From the NCBI GenBank assembly GCA_030760725.1, contig JASWHV010000003.1, positions 117,336,153 to 117,400,152 on the forward strand: DNA of 64,000 nt, in the 5' to 3' direction. Positions 44,501-55,205 of the stretch are shown here, one piece after another. Each line of letters opens with the position of its first letter. The first letter of the stretch is position 1. The stretch is from Neostapfia colusana. Taxonomy: Eukaryota; Streptophyta; Magnoliopsida; Poales; Poaceae. The notes beneath the pieces were generated by a model, which saw nothing but the letters and a program-made list of their open reading frames with translations, was not told where the DNA came from and searched no databases. A program made the translations under genes and the position numbers.

Positions 44501-45252
44501 GTGCAGAGCCGAGGATGGGCGTACCTGACGTTCTATTCAGGTATCCCTGCAGGTGTATAACGAGTCGATTCGCCGTCCCTCGTGGTTATTAGTACCGCTT
44601 GTACACTGAGTCGTGACATAGGTATAAATATGGAATGTTGTGATACAATACTGCTCCTATAGATAACTTGTATTGCTACATGTGTGCCACCAAATATTGC
44701 TCATTAAATTTCAGATTCATGAACCGTTATCTTGTGGCTAAAAGGTGAATTAAGGATGAACTTGTAGGCGCGTCCTCTGCTGCAAATTGCCATCCTACCT
44801 TTGTTATGACCTGCATGTAGAGTTTCTTGTGTAGGAGGGTCGGTTAAGACTTTCTGAGCCATCGTGCTCACTGTTCCTGCTATAAGTGTTTGCAGGTAAG
44901 GAGTACCCCACGGACTCGTAGTACGAGTCCACCGTAAAGGGCTACCCCCTGTAGGGGACTACAGCTATGTGGGAGTCGTACTCGCCGCGTTGAGGCTGAG
45001 TGGAGCTAGTGTGGGTTGTCCGTAGGGCCGGACAACCAACTTTTGCTAGTTAGGTGTTGGCATGAGTTGTATAAATACCTTCCTCTGTAGTAGACTCTGT
45101 ATAGGAGTTGTAACTGAAGAGTGTACTACTTTTGTACAAATTCAGTAAGTTTCAATATAATACCATGTTTCTTATCGTGTGTGCTGTTGGGTGTTGCATC
45201 ATGCGGCACTACCCTCTGAGATCCTGGGATGTACAGATTTCATTCCGTCACA
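41523..45252 (+). repeat. Gypsy B 3' LTR, part after the copia LTR
   Basis: It starts with the second CTGGG (41523-41527) and runs to CCGTCACA at 45252. From 43058 it aligns with the window start (A 5' LTR). A TATA-like box is at 45070-45077 and a hairpin at 45190-45210. The part 41880-43050 is more GC-rich. No coding gene is visible in it. Confidence 0.88.
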
Positions 45253-46354
45253 TATATGAGTAGTACATGTGTACGAGAGACGTTTAGTGTCACTGAACTA
45301 ACGAAGCTGGCTAAGTCCGGTATAGGTTTTCTTTGTGAGGAACGTAGTACCGGCATGAACTGGGTGACGCTTCGACGTCACAATCCACTAAATGATCAAC
45401 ACCATTGTAAAACTTGAAGGTTTTGATCCAGAGCACCAAAACTTTGATTTAAATCCTTCCCTTAATCAGGATGTTCAAAGTATGCAAGTTTTCAACTTGT
45501 AGGATATTAAGAACCGAGTCCTCTGTTTTCAGCTGAAATAATGCTGAAGTTATACAGAGGTTATAGGTTGAGTTCTTTCGATGTTGGGGGTTATATAATA
45601 CATTTCCGGAAGTCTTTGGAAGACCTCTATAACTTTTCTATTGATGTCCAGAGGTGTTTTATCCCTTAACTAGTCGAAAAATGCAGTAGAGTTGAAACTG
45701 TCCAGAAAACAGGGCAGAGCAAAGACTCTCTGTAACTCTCTGTAGATGGAGCATAACATCCTGCATAAAAATCCAAAAATATAAAATTATGTAGTTCTAA
45801 AAAGTTCATGAGATGAGTTACAACTTTGTAACAGAAAGTTTTGTCAAATTCGAGGTAGAATTAACTGGAATTCTTGGATCAAATCAGTACCTCAAGCAGG
45901 GAGGTGCTGTCCAATTTTCTCCATAAATTCTTTTAAATTTAACATCTCCTAACTTTTGAACCAGGACAGATCTGAGGGCAAACAAATACATTCTGTAAAG
46001 ACATTGAAGTTAACTTTAACTTTTATGTTGAGCTCCAGAACTGGTTTTCATTTAGAAGGGTCTATATCAGATTGAAAGGGAAACTGGTCAAGACTGTCAG
46101 TTTGGGCAGCAGACCAGCAATCAAATTTGTTCTAAGTTTGATTTGTGTTTCCAACTTTTATGAGTTCAATGACATGTTTTATGTTATAACTCCATGATTT
46201 ACTGTTGAAATGAATATTTTACCTTTTTCAAATATGTTTCTACAGATGACAGAGGATAAACAACTGGAGAACGGGTGGGTGGTATCCCACTGTTCTCAAC
46301 GCAGCGGGTATCCGGAATTATTGAATCTAATGCTTCAATATTTCGGGTACGTGG
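45253..46354 (+). mobile_element. Gypsy C: 5' leader fragment of a related element
   Basis: Directly after B's LTR end the sequence resembles the leader of A from about 2915 onward and that of E from about 63075 (a GTAGTACA motif, then GAACGTAGTACC and the later block around ACTGTCCAGAA). It is clearly diverged from both. B, or the ancestor of the A/B complex, therefore inserted into the leader of an older family member. The fragment ends at the D LTR start. A 36-codon frame from 46247 is not recognisable. Confidence 0.65.
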
Positions 46355-47429
46355 TGTAAGGGCCTAAGTTTTTGCACAAATTCAAAGTGTTCATAATACC
46401 ACACACACCTCATTTGAGGAAAGTTTATGAACACCTTTGAAGAGCAAGTAAACACCATCAACATAGTCATTAGATGATAAACTCACAAAATGCAAAAGTG
46501 GTACTTTCCACATGCATCATATAGGGGCTGAGCATATGAAAAACTTATACACCTTGCTAGGGATGCTCATGCCAAGTTTCACCCAAATCCAAAACCTTTT
46601 AAGGTATTTTTGGGTATAACTAGAAAGAGGCTAGTTTGAACTTACATTCAAATTCAAACTCCTTTCATTCCATGAATTCAAAAGTGGGATTCATATTCAC
46701 ACTCAGCGCATTTTTGTGAGCTCACACGCCAATTTTCACTCCATTTGGAGTTAATCTTGACATGAGCTATTGTGGCTAAATTCAAATCAAATTTGAATTT
46801 CAGATTTACATTTGCTGCAAATTTGATCAAATCAAACCACACTTTGAATTATTCAAAGTCAAGTGGCCATTTTGAAATTTGATCAACTCACAAAGGATAT
46901 TAGGGTCTCTACTGTTTTGAGCAGTGCGAAAAATTGAATTTAGGAGGTTAAAATTGGGGGTGGGGCCCTCTTGTCAGCCACTCTAAACAGAGGAACCACC
47001 TCAGCTAGGGTCTCCTTCGCACGGGCGAGCGCCAGCGCGCCGGCCGACCCGTTCCCGACGGGAAATTGGCACCAGCTCCAGTTCTTTGACGTGCGACCCG
47101 CTCTTATCACTCCACGAGCTGCCAAAGTCGTTTTTCTTCACTTCTATCTTGCGTTCCCTCGCTCTCTGCTCCGCTTCCGCGAAGAACACCGCCACTTCCC
47201 GCGCTCTCAGTATTCTGCTCGCCACAGTCGGTTGATCATCGATTGCTCGAGTTTCACACCGCAAGCATAAGCGACCAAGCATGCTCTAGCTACTCCTCTC
47301 GCCGTATAAAAGTTTGGTAGCTCCGGGTGATCACAGTTCGACGAACACCGACGAGTTACCGAGGGTTGCGGTGGCGATCGTTTCGGTTCATCGTGGACAG
47401 GACGGCACGGTCACTTTCACCTCTGCTTT
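46355..47429 (+). repeat. Gypsy D: first 1.07 kb of an LTR
   Basis: It starts TGTAAGGGCC and shows spaced similarity to the start of the A/B LTR (39897 onward, continuing past 41528). It is not preceded by a polypurine tract but by C-leader sequence, so this is the left end of an element inserted in C. The five bases before it are CGTGG; the matching copy would lie outside the window. It is interrupted by gypsy E at 47430. No gene recognised. Confidence 0.65.
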
Positions 47430-50400
47430 TGTAAAAGTCCCAAAACTTGTAAATGGAAAACTTTAGTGATGAATAAAGTTTAGTTTAAATCCAAGAAATG
47501 GGACTTGCAAAAACTTTTCTAAACATGTGAAGATGGTCATGAGCAAGCACATGCATTCAAGTCCCCTTTGAATTCAAATGATCATTTAAATGCAAAGGTG
47601 GTCATTTTTAAATAAAGGATGCAAACTGTGGTTGTAAACCTCCCCTTTGGAGCCACCAAATTAAAAGTTTGAATCCATAATTGAATTCTTCAGGTCCAAA
47701 TTATGAGGAAGGCAAATTTTGAGAAAATTTTGAGGTACTTTGATATGTATATCAAACAGAATTGTGAATTTCATTGAAATTTGAATTCAAATTTAAACTG
47801 AGGTAAAATTTATCAATTTTCCAAATGGCTTTTAATCTTAATTCCTCATGGTTGAAGTTTGCACTGTGCCAAAAATTGGAGATATTTGGAGAGGGAAGAG
47901 CAGTGAGGCCCAATTGTCATTGAAAGGGAGAAGACTTGCACCCAAAGCCTTTGTTGATCGGTTGCACTCAAACCCACCGAAGTGGCTGCGCGCGTCACCA
48001 AGGGCTGCTGCCGATGCCACCTCCTGCTCCCTTGCGCGGCTCCCCCCGGATCTTATCCTCCATGCGAGTGCAACAGAGTGACTTCGCCTCTCCCAGCTCG
48101 CTCTCACCCTCGCGGTTCTGCTCCCGAAAGAAAACGCCGGAGAACACCGCCGCTCCGGGTCTCCCGATCACGCACAGCCAACCAAGGCTCGGCTGCTCGG
48201 GTTTCCAACACGAAAATGTAGCGCAAGAGCGTGCACGAGGTTTCCCCCCTCTGACCTCGAAGCTCTGAGCTGCTGTTAGACGTGAATTGATGCTTGGCGC
48301 CAAGAACCGAGGTGCACACGGCGGACGCCATTTGAGTTCACCGTGGACAGCCCCACACGAAGGTTTTCAAGCTTGATCAAGGGTACTCAGAGGAGCGCCG
48401 GATCATCACGTTGCTCCTACCCAAGTTTCAGCTCAATCCGTGCACCGTAGCTCGATAATTTTGAGTTCTTCTCTCGGCCAGGAAAACATAACCACGGGTA
48501 AGGATTCTTGAAATTGATACTCAATTTTTGGTTAGAGCTTCTCATTTTGCGCACACAGGAGATAGAGTGGATAGGGGACCTTTTTCCTTCACAACCCTAG
48601 CTTAGAACTGAGTAGTTGCAGCTAATTTCAAGTTTTTCCATCGGCGGCCATTGCGGGAAAGATCGGGCGCCCGGTGAAACCCTAGTAACTGCCGTTCCCG
48701 AGCTACTTTGTGGCCATGTCGAGCTTCCTTAGGCGTCACTGATTCTGTAGAGCCGATCACTCAGGGTTTTCGTGGGCTGAAGTGATCGGTCATCGGCGCC
48801 GAAGCTTCAGCGTGGCCTTTGCACACCGCCGACCTGGTTCCGGGCTTCGAGAGCTTGTGCCGGCACCGTATATCGTTTGCCCATCCCCAAGAACCCCCGG
48901 GTAGCGAGCACCAGGCCGAAGGGCGGCCGGGAGGCTAAAATCTGGCGATCTTCGGCGAGCCCGGCGGCGCGCGAGCGCGGGCGGCCGAAGGTTGAAGAAG
49001 ACCCGGGCGGGTCCCGCATGTCAGCGATAAAAATTTAATTTGCTGATCTTCTGTGGCTCTGGGATCCTTTGTGACGGCACGGGAAGAATTCAGCGGCCCT
49101 GTGTGGCTTATCCCAGCGAGTGACACGTGGTCCCCCAGGACCCACGTGCAGGATTTAAACTTTTTCTGGTTAAATTGAATTCCAGAAATTCCCCAAACTT
49201 TAGAACCTCATAACTTTTGCTAGGAAGCTCCAAATTTAATTATTCAAATTGGGTTGGATTCGGGTTGAAAAACTCTATCCAATTGTGCAACCCAATTTAT
49301 ATGAAAATCAATATTTATTTCTGGAAAATTCTTTAAACTGTTCAGCAAAAGAATTTTAGAGGGAGTTTGGTTCATCCAAATATCCTTAAACTTTGCCAGA
49401 ATATTCTTTAGGATATTAGTGAACTCCTGTAAAAGTTTCAGCTCATTTGGAGTTGATTCATTTAGGATAATTCTGATTTCAAATTTCTGTGTTCAAATGA
49501 ATACAGAAACAATTCCAGAGAATTTCCAAAACTTGGAAATTCAGTTCTGGGCATTTATTAGTTCCAAAAATCCTAGTAAAATTCATGCATGCTCCCTGAG
49601 CTATGTTTGAAATTATATTGCACTTAAGTTTGCATGGAAGTGCAAATTTATTCAGAATTACTTCCTTTTTTCCTAAATGCTTAGGGAATTGTTCTGAGTG
49701 ACCTACTCAGTGAAAAATTCTAAATTTTGGTCCAGATGACTTTCTTGTGACTAGGAAATCACATGAAAAATTTCAGCTCCATTGGAGCCCTGGATCAGTA
49801 CTGATCTGTTCAATCTCATTAGGTGATCAACACACAAGTGATGAAACACACTTATCAATTTATCATGTTACTTAACCCAAACCTAAACCACTAGCACCAG
49901 TGTCATTTTAAATTTTTAAACAGAGTTCCAGTTTTAAAATTGTCTTTAGAACTTGTTAGCAAAAGTTTTACAATTAAACATATATACATATTCATAACGT
50001 GTAGTGGTTAAACGTGGAAAAGTGGAGAAGTGAAGTTTGGATCAAGGAACAAGAAGGGCAGGGATTAAGCTTCAAGTCATCAGAAACTAACTTCATAATT
50101 ATCTGACTTTAGTCACCTGCAGAACCAAGGCAAGCTCCAGTTTGCATTTAAGTTATTTATAAAGTTTTTGTTCACAATTATGGTTTAGAGTTTGTATGTG
50201 CATTAGGTCAATGATGCCTTATACTCCAAATGCATGACCAAATAAACCCGAGAGTGAAGGGTAGAATATAGTTTCCCCGCTGTAGAAGGTTGCCGTGCTA
50301 AATAGGTTATGACATCCGGTAGAAGTCGAGTAGTTGGAATCTACTCGCGAGCTATAGTCGGGATTACATGGGTGTAGTTGAAAAAGGCAAACTAAAGTTT

Positions 50401-51535
50401 ATATTTCTAAAGATGAGACCGGGCAGGAGGGTTAGGAAGCGACAAGACGAGGTCTTGGTCGAGTAGCTCTGCCTGTGTCCGTTAAGGACCGATGCGTGTG
50501 CCGCATCCATGAGCAAGTATTGAGTTGTGTACCGGATTCTTACTGCAATATGGGACCCAGAAAACCGGTGTACCAGGCTAACTGGATTGTAGAGGCATAC
50601 CACATTGTCTCGTTAGACCTATGAGCCCGAGACAACGCGACCGGTTCTACAGTCAAGTGTCCTGCAAAAGGTTGTCACATACGACGTAATGAAGGACACC
50701 AGATTTGGGTCTTCAGAGGCGAGCGTATGTGTCGAGCTATCCGGGCAGTGTTTGATTGGAATCACCATCCCTCGCAGTTATTGAGTACCGCTTGCTCACA
50801 TGTTGTGACGTAGTAATCAAGTTGTGTGGAAACAGTTTAGAAATTTTAAATTGCTGCTATGATAATTGGAATTGCATGAAAACCATGTATGAAGTAGTGA
50901 TAGAGCGAATTAAAGTTATTTTCCACCTTGGGACAAGTAACATTGGAATGAAGTGTTTCTTGTTTGATTGTGGAGTTCCAATGTTGCTGAGCACAAGATC
51001 ACTACTGTGATGGCTAAAATCTGAAAGTTAAGGATGAACTCGTAGGCGAGTCTTTGTGCAACTTACATGTTTAGGTCTTAAGTTACTTTCATTTAGAGTT
51101 GAATGTTTTAGGAGAGACGGTTAAGTCTTGTTGAGCCTTTGTGCTAACTCTTTCTATATGAGTGGTTTTGCAGGTTAACATCGACGCTTATAAAGAAGGT
51201 TGTCCGGTGAGAATCGGAAACTTCCAAGTCGGGTAACACATGGAGAACCTAGCCGCTGCCATGTCTTCGTGTTTCTAGCGAGAGGAGTCCGCGGGCTGGA
51301 CCTCCTCTTGAGTGCTCATTAGTTATTCGACGTGAGTTGTTTATAGACTTCCGCTGTAGCTATTTGTTGTAAAATTATTTACAAAGAACATTTGTAAGCT
51401 TCCACTTTTGATTTATGTAATTCAGTTTTCCTTATATGTGTGCTGTTGGGTGCCGCATAACACGGCACCACCCGATGCGATTCCCGGGCGGGTGGCACGG
51501 CCCCATGACTGAACGGGTGGCGTCGGGTCCCCACA
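47430..51535 (+). repeat. Gypsy E 5' LTR (about 4.1 kb)
   Basis: It starts TGTAAAAGTC, ends CCCCACA, and is followed by primer-binding site TGGTATCAGAGCC at 51539-51551. It has the same layout as the A/B LTR at low similarity. The conserved hairpin is at 51450-51470. The TATA of A/B is degenerate here (TTTATAGA near 51341). The left flanking five bases are GCTTT; the right end of E lies beyond the window. No gene recognised in its 4.1 kb. Confidence 0.8.
51450..51470 (+). other. Conserved hairpin near LTR 3' end (gypsy E)
   Basis: GGTGCCG and CGGCACC pair fully around the loop CATAACA. This is the equivalent of the hairpin in A (2131-2151), with a changed loop and a Watson-Crick pair where A has G-U. 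Confidence 0.55.
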
Positions 51536-52234
51536 GCATGGTATCAGAGCCGCATTGGTAATAGCGCACGGAATAAGGATCATATTACGACAAAAACATA
51601 GGAAACGGTATGAGGCCCACATAAGGACTATAGTAGTATAGTTACTTAAAGTGGCATGACTAACATACTTGTTATAATTCTGAATTTTGATTATGTAACG
51701 ATGCACCTACGCTCAGGTAAGCATGGTAAGGAACGCCACCGAAAGCGGTTCAATTTCAGTTAGCTCCCCTGACAAGGAAAGTGGTTCAGGGATAGGTCTC
51801 ACAGCTTGGTGTGAGACGTTAATATGAAACTCTTGGACTCTTCATGTTCCTAAGTTCATATGAAACGCTGATCCCTAGTGTGCATTAGGCAAGAAAGTGG
51901 AGACCCCATCGTGTGGTCAGTAACGTGATAGTATGTTCTTCTGGAAATAGCTTAAGAAGACATACGCAGCGCTTGCAATCGGCGTGCCCTGCAGGGCAGT
52001 AGGTTGTATCTGTTGCATTGATAAATTTCCCAACCGTGACGACCCGTTCGCGCTCTACTCGGGTTCCCCGTCGTGTGGTGTATAAACACGATCACATACT
52101 TTGAGACGTGGCTTAACTCAAGGACGGCTGTATGGCAATTGTACCGGCGTATGTTTTTACTTTCAAATATGGAACTGCCTGAAATGAAAACATCCCTTGA
52201 GTGCATCACTATTGAGTGTTCTTCTGCATGTACT
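51536..52234 (+). mobile_element. Gypsy E leader, part before gypsy F
   Basis: Contains the consensus primer-binding site and is homologous to A 2194-2902 (for example the blocks after 51590 and 51770). It is interrupted at 52235 by gypsy F at the site equivalent to A 2902. No coding region. Confidence 0.85.
52230..52234. repeat. Target site duplication of gypsy F, left (GTACT)
   Basis: GTACT here and GTAAT at 63052-63056 flank F and match at four of five bases. The uninterrupted gypsy A has GTGCT at the equivalent place, followed as here by AACCACG. Confidence 0.75.
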
Positions 52235-54340
52235 TGTGACGCCCTCAATTCTGTGGGAAAACCACGGAACCGAGAACTAATGCATATGTGTGCCCAGGAT
52301 GTTCACCACACAGACACATACGTTCCTCAAACTGAATTCAGATTATATATCACCACGAATAACAGAATTTATTACAATACCTCATGAGTCTTGGACTCAT
52401 GCTCACAGCGGAAGTCTTATTTCTATGCAGCGGAAGTCTTATTTTAATGCGGAAGCAAAAACTAATGCGGAAGCAAAACTAAGCAGAAGTGTCTCCATCT
52501 CTACTCCTTCCACAGGCAAGGTTGAGAACGGATCGCACGCCATAGTGCTCCACTTGGTCTTCATAATAGCCTTCTCTTGCTGTTGATGACGAAATAATAA
52601 TGCAAGTTTGAGTACAATGATGTACTCAGCAAGTGCGGGAAAACACATGATATGAAGATCATAAACAAGGTAGGAATAAAAGGCTTATTTGCAGGAAAGC
52701 AGATTTGTAGAATCATGATAAAACAACAACTTAACTTTAGATGTAATCCCAACATGTATTAAATTACCAACATACCTCCATCACTTCCTGTGTTCCATCC
52801 GAACATTAACCAATCCTTTATTCATACTCACGAATACCTCCTCGTATTCGCTACCATCTCACCTCGTAAAACAACCTCGTCTCACACCGAGACCAATCTC
52901 ATGTCATGTCCCAACAGTCATGCAACCATCTCATCACCCAGACTCCACAGTTCCAACAACCAAACCATAACCAAAAACCTTCCCTATAACCATCCCAACT
53001 AATCAAGGCAGTTTAGCCAGGTGCTCGTAACCGTAAGCTCGGCTATCATGATAGTTTTAGACTCTGCAGAGTGTGCACCTCTTTACCCACAAAGTTGTGA
53101 TTTCATCACCCGTCGGCGACTGCAGAACCTCCATTATACCAGTACACAACCGTCGGTGTATGGTCAAGAGATCATAAAATAGCCTTTACAAAGGGGTTAC
53201 TAGATGTATGGATTCACTAAGGTTTCACCGGCAGGCTAGAATCTCCAATTCTCCCACCCACGGGCCCCCTCTTGTGCCATGCAGTTCCCAGGGCAGTCCT
53301 CACTCGACTCCCATTCCCCGCGCCTTACACAGTCCATAACACTCTAGCAACTTACCTAATTACTCAGCTAAGCCGCACCCATACTTGGCCTTGTGGTGGC
53401 TCTGTTATCCTGGCATGTGCATGCATGAACCGGTCCTTAGATCTACGGCAAGTAAAACAACCATCTCATGCTACCTCATTCACAAACCCAGGCTTGCCTA
53501 GATCTCCCTCCGATCCATGTTCATTAACATCATCAGTTTCTCATTACCATTACGAGTGCAGTTAGCTAGACATATCTATCTCGCTTCCCAATCCCATAGA
53601 CTCAGCAAAGCATAAAGCAAAAAAACCATACCCGACTAAACTTCCCAGGCGACAAGGGTGGTTTAACCAATACTAGTAAACTCCTATAAAAACGGTTTCC
53701 CATCATATTTGACTCAGCACACACACCTTTTTGCAAAACAAAACAGTTTTATCCAAAACATAGGATCAATATGGTCAAGGAGCACTTGCCTTGTTCTTGC
53801 GGTTCCGGTTGTTCTTGGATCTCAAAATCTGGTTGCTGCAGTTCGTCGTAGACAGCTCCCTGAGCTTGTTCTGCTAGGTAGTATCACGTGCATACAGGTT
53901 TCACAGCAATCAATATTTATGCACAAACCTTAAACTAGATGTGATGATGCATATGCATGCTATCTCATGATTAGTTTTATTAGATTGATCTGTACGTGCT
54001 TTTGCATGGCCTTGTATGGACAGGGGTGTTCGGATTAAAGGTGGACGTGGCGATGATCTTGTCTTAGATCAAACTAATCATCAAGTGATCTGCCCACGAG
54101 AAGGCTTCTGTTCGAAAGGAATTGAAGAACAGATGCAAAGAGATGAACACAATGATATTGAAGTCCTACCTCTCGTTCTTCTTGACTTCGAGGTCCTCCT
54201 CAGATCGCTCGGTTCTCCTCCAATGATCTCCCTTGTTGCGCTTCAGCGATGGTTTTCTCGGCGAGTTAGGGCTAGGGCTCTAAGTCGTTGGCTCAGGAGT
54301 CGAAAGAGAAGTTTGTGGTTTCGGCCAGAGGTTTTGGGTT

Positions 54341-54349
54341 CTATTTATA
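54341..54349 (-). promoter_or_regulatory. TATA box of gypsy F 3' LTR
   Basis: TATAAATAG on the minus strand, kept at 62204-62212 in the 5' LTR. It lies about 190 bp downstream of the nearest CACGTG box. Confidence 0.6.
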
Positions 54350-54541
54350 ATCGGGAAGAGAAGAGTCCTAATCTGATTGTATCTCGAATAAGAGTCTTAT
54401 TCAGATCTTTATTGGATCCTAACATCTTATCTTTAGTAACATCGTGGAATTTAGATCGGTTTCTGTTGCGTACCGGTATCTTATACGCGTAAAAACCGCT
54501 CCAGAACTCGTTACCTCCGTGATGACGAGCTCCGGAAGATC

Positions 54542-54980
54542 CACGTGTCCTTCTGGGCCTGGTATCTCCTCGTATGCAAAGACGAGCATTGGTTGTGCCG
54601 TGTGTTACGAGCGAGACCTCCCCCTTCTTCGGAGGTAAGCTCCGCGCACGCCACGTGTTGGCGCCGGTCTTCCCTCTCTTCCCTCCTCAGGAACATGTCC
54701 CAAAGTCGACACGTGTCCAGTAACAACAGACCTCCCGGAGATAAGCTCCGGTGGCGACACGTGTTTCGATAGATCCGGACTTCTCTGAGATGGGCTCCGA
54801 GATCGACACGTACCCCGCGTGACTGGTCCTCTGATTTCCGCGAGGACTAGCTCCGAGGATGACACGTGTCTTGCGGAAATGCCTTTGCTTCTTCTGCAGA
54901 GGCTAGCTCCGTGGGCAACACGTGTCCCACATGATCGGACCTCTCCCCTTTGTGGCGACGAGCCCCGAACCTGCCACGTA
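54542..54980 (-). promoter_or_regulatory. G-box array in U3 of gypsy F 3' LTR
   Basis: CACGTG occurs at 54542, 54652, 54710, 54758, 54863 and 54919, and CACGTA at 54807 and 54975, at a spacing of about 50-60 bp. A ninth site near 55034 has mutated to CTCGTG. The boxes sit in degenerate repeats that also carry an AGCTCCG motif. CACGTG is the known G-box/ABRE core bound by bZIP and bHLH factors; activity here is inferred. Confidence 0.75.
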
Positions 54981-55164
54981 GCTCTTTCAGCGGCGGACTT
55001 CTCCCCATCTCGCAGGGACGAGCTCTGAACACGCCTCGTGGCCAGTGACCGTGGTAAGTTGTCTTCGATGCTCTTGGAGGGCTTTATTGGCTATTCTTTT
55101 GATAATTCTCTCTGTTCCTATTTTTCATTAGAATGTTTCCTCTTCATAGAACATGAACATATGC

Positions 55165-55187
55165 TGACACCCGAGGCGAGGGTGTCA
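55165..55187. repeat. Terminal inverted repeat of gypsy F LTR
   Basis: TGACACCC and GGGTGTCA, perfect 8-bp arms around GAGGCGA, two bases from the LTR end. The same structure is at 63027-63049. Confidence 0.7.
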
Positions 55188-55189
55188 CA

Positions 55190-55205
55190 AATCTACCCCC
55201 CTTAA
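55190..55205 (-). other. Gypsy F polypurine tract
   Basis: On the minus strand a run with six G followed by TAGATT directly precedes the LTR start TGTGACACCC. It overlaps the end of the chromodomain reading frame. Confidence 0.8.

Larger units (their letters stand above)
31958..45252 (+). mobile_element. Gypsy B: duplicate of gypsy A, interrupted by a solo copia LTR
   Basis: It begins inside the 5' LTR (equivalent to base 695 of the window) and continues through leader, gag, pol and PPT to a full-length 3' LTR of about 3.9 kb split by copia LTR4. From the leader to the copia junction it is collinear with A at a constant offset of 31,264 bp. In a 190-bp sample (A 721-910) I count 2 differences to B but 13 to the 3' LTR near 43780. 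Shared stops and frameshifts show the element was dead before it was copied. Confidence 0.92.
52235..55189 (-). repeat. Gypsy F 3' LTR (2955 bp)
   Basis: Plus-strand ends TGTGACGCCC and GGTGTCACA. It is very similar to 60100-63051 with scattered changes and small indels. U3 lies at the high-coordinate side. TATA is at 54341-54349 (minus), CACGTG boxes at 54542-54980 and a terminal inverted hairpin at 55165-55187. Confidence 0.94.

Noticed and set aside
47001..49126. Several GC-rich ORFs within the D and E LTRs
   Set aside because: They occur in all frames of GC-rich LTR sequence, have no domain and do not match between related LTRs.
54016..54492. 158-codon plus-strand frame in the gypsy F LTR
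   Set aside because: It lies antisense inside an LTR, has no known domain and is broken by an indel near 61980 in the partner LTR.
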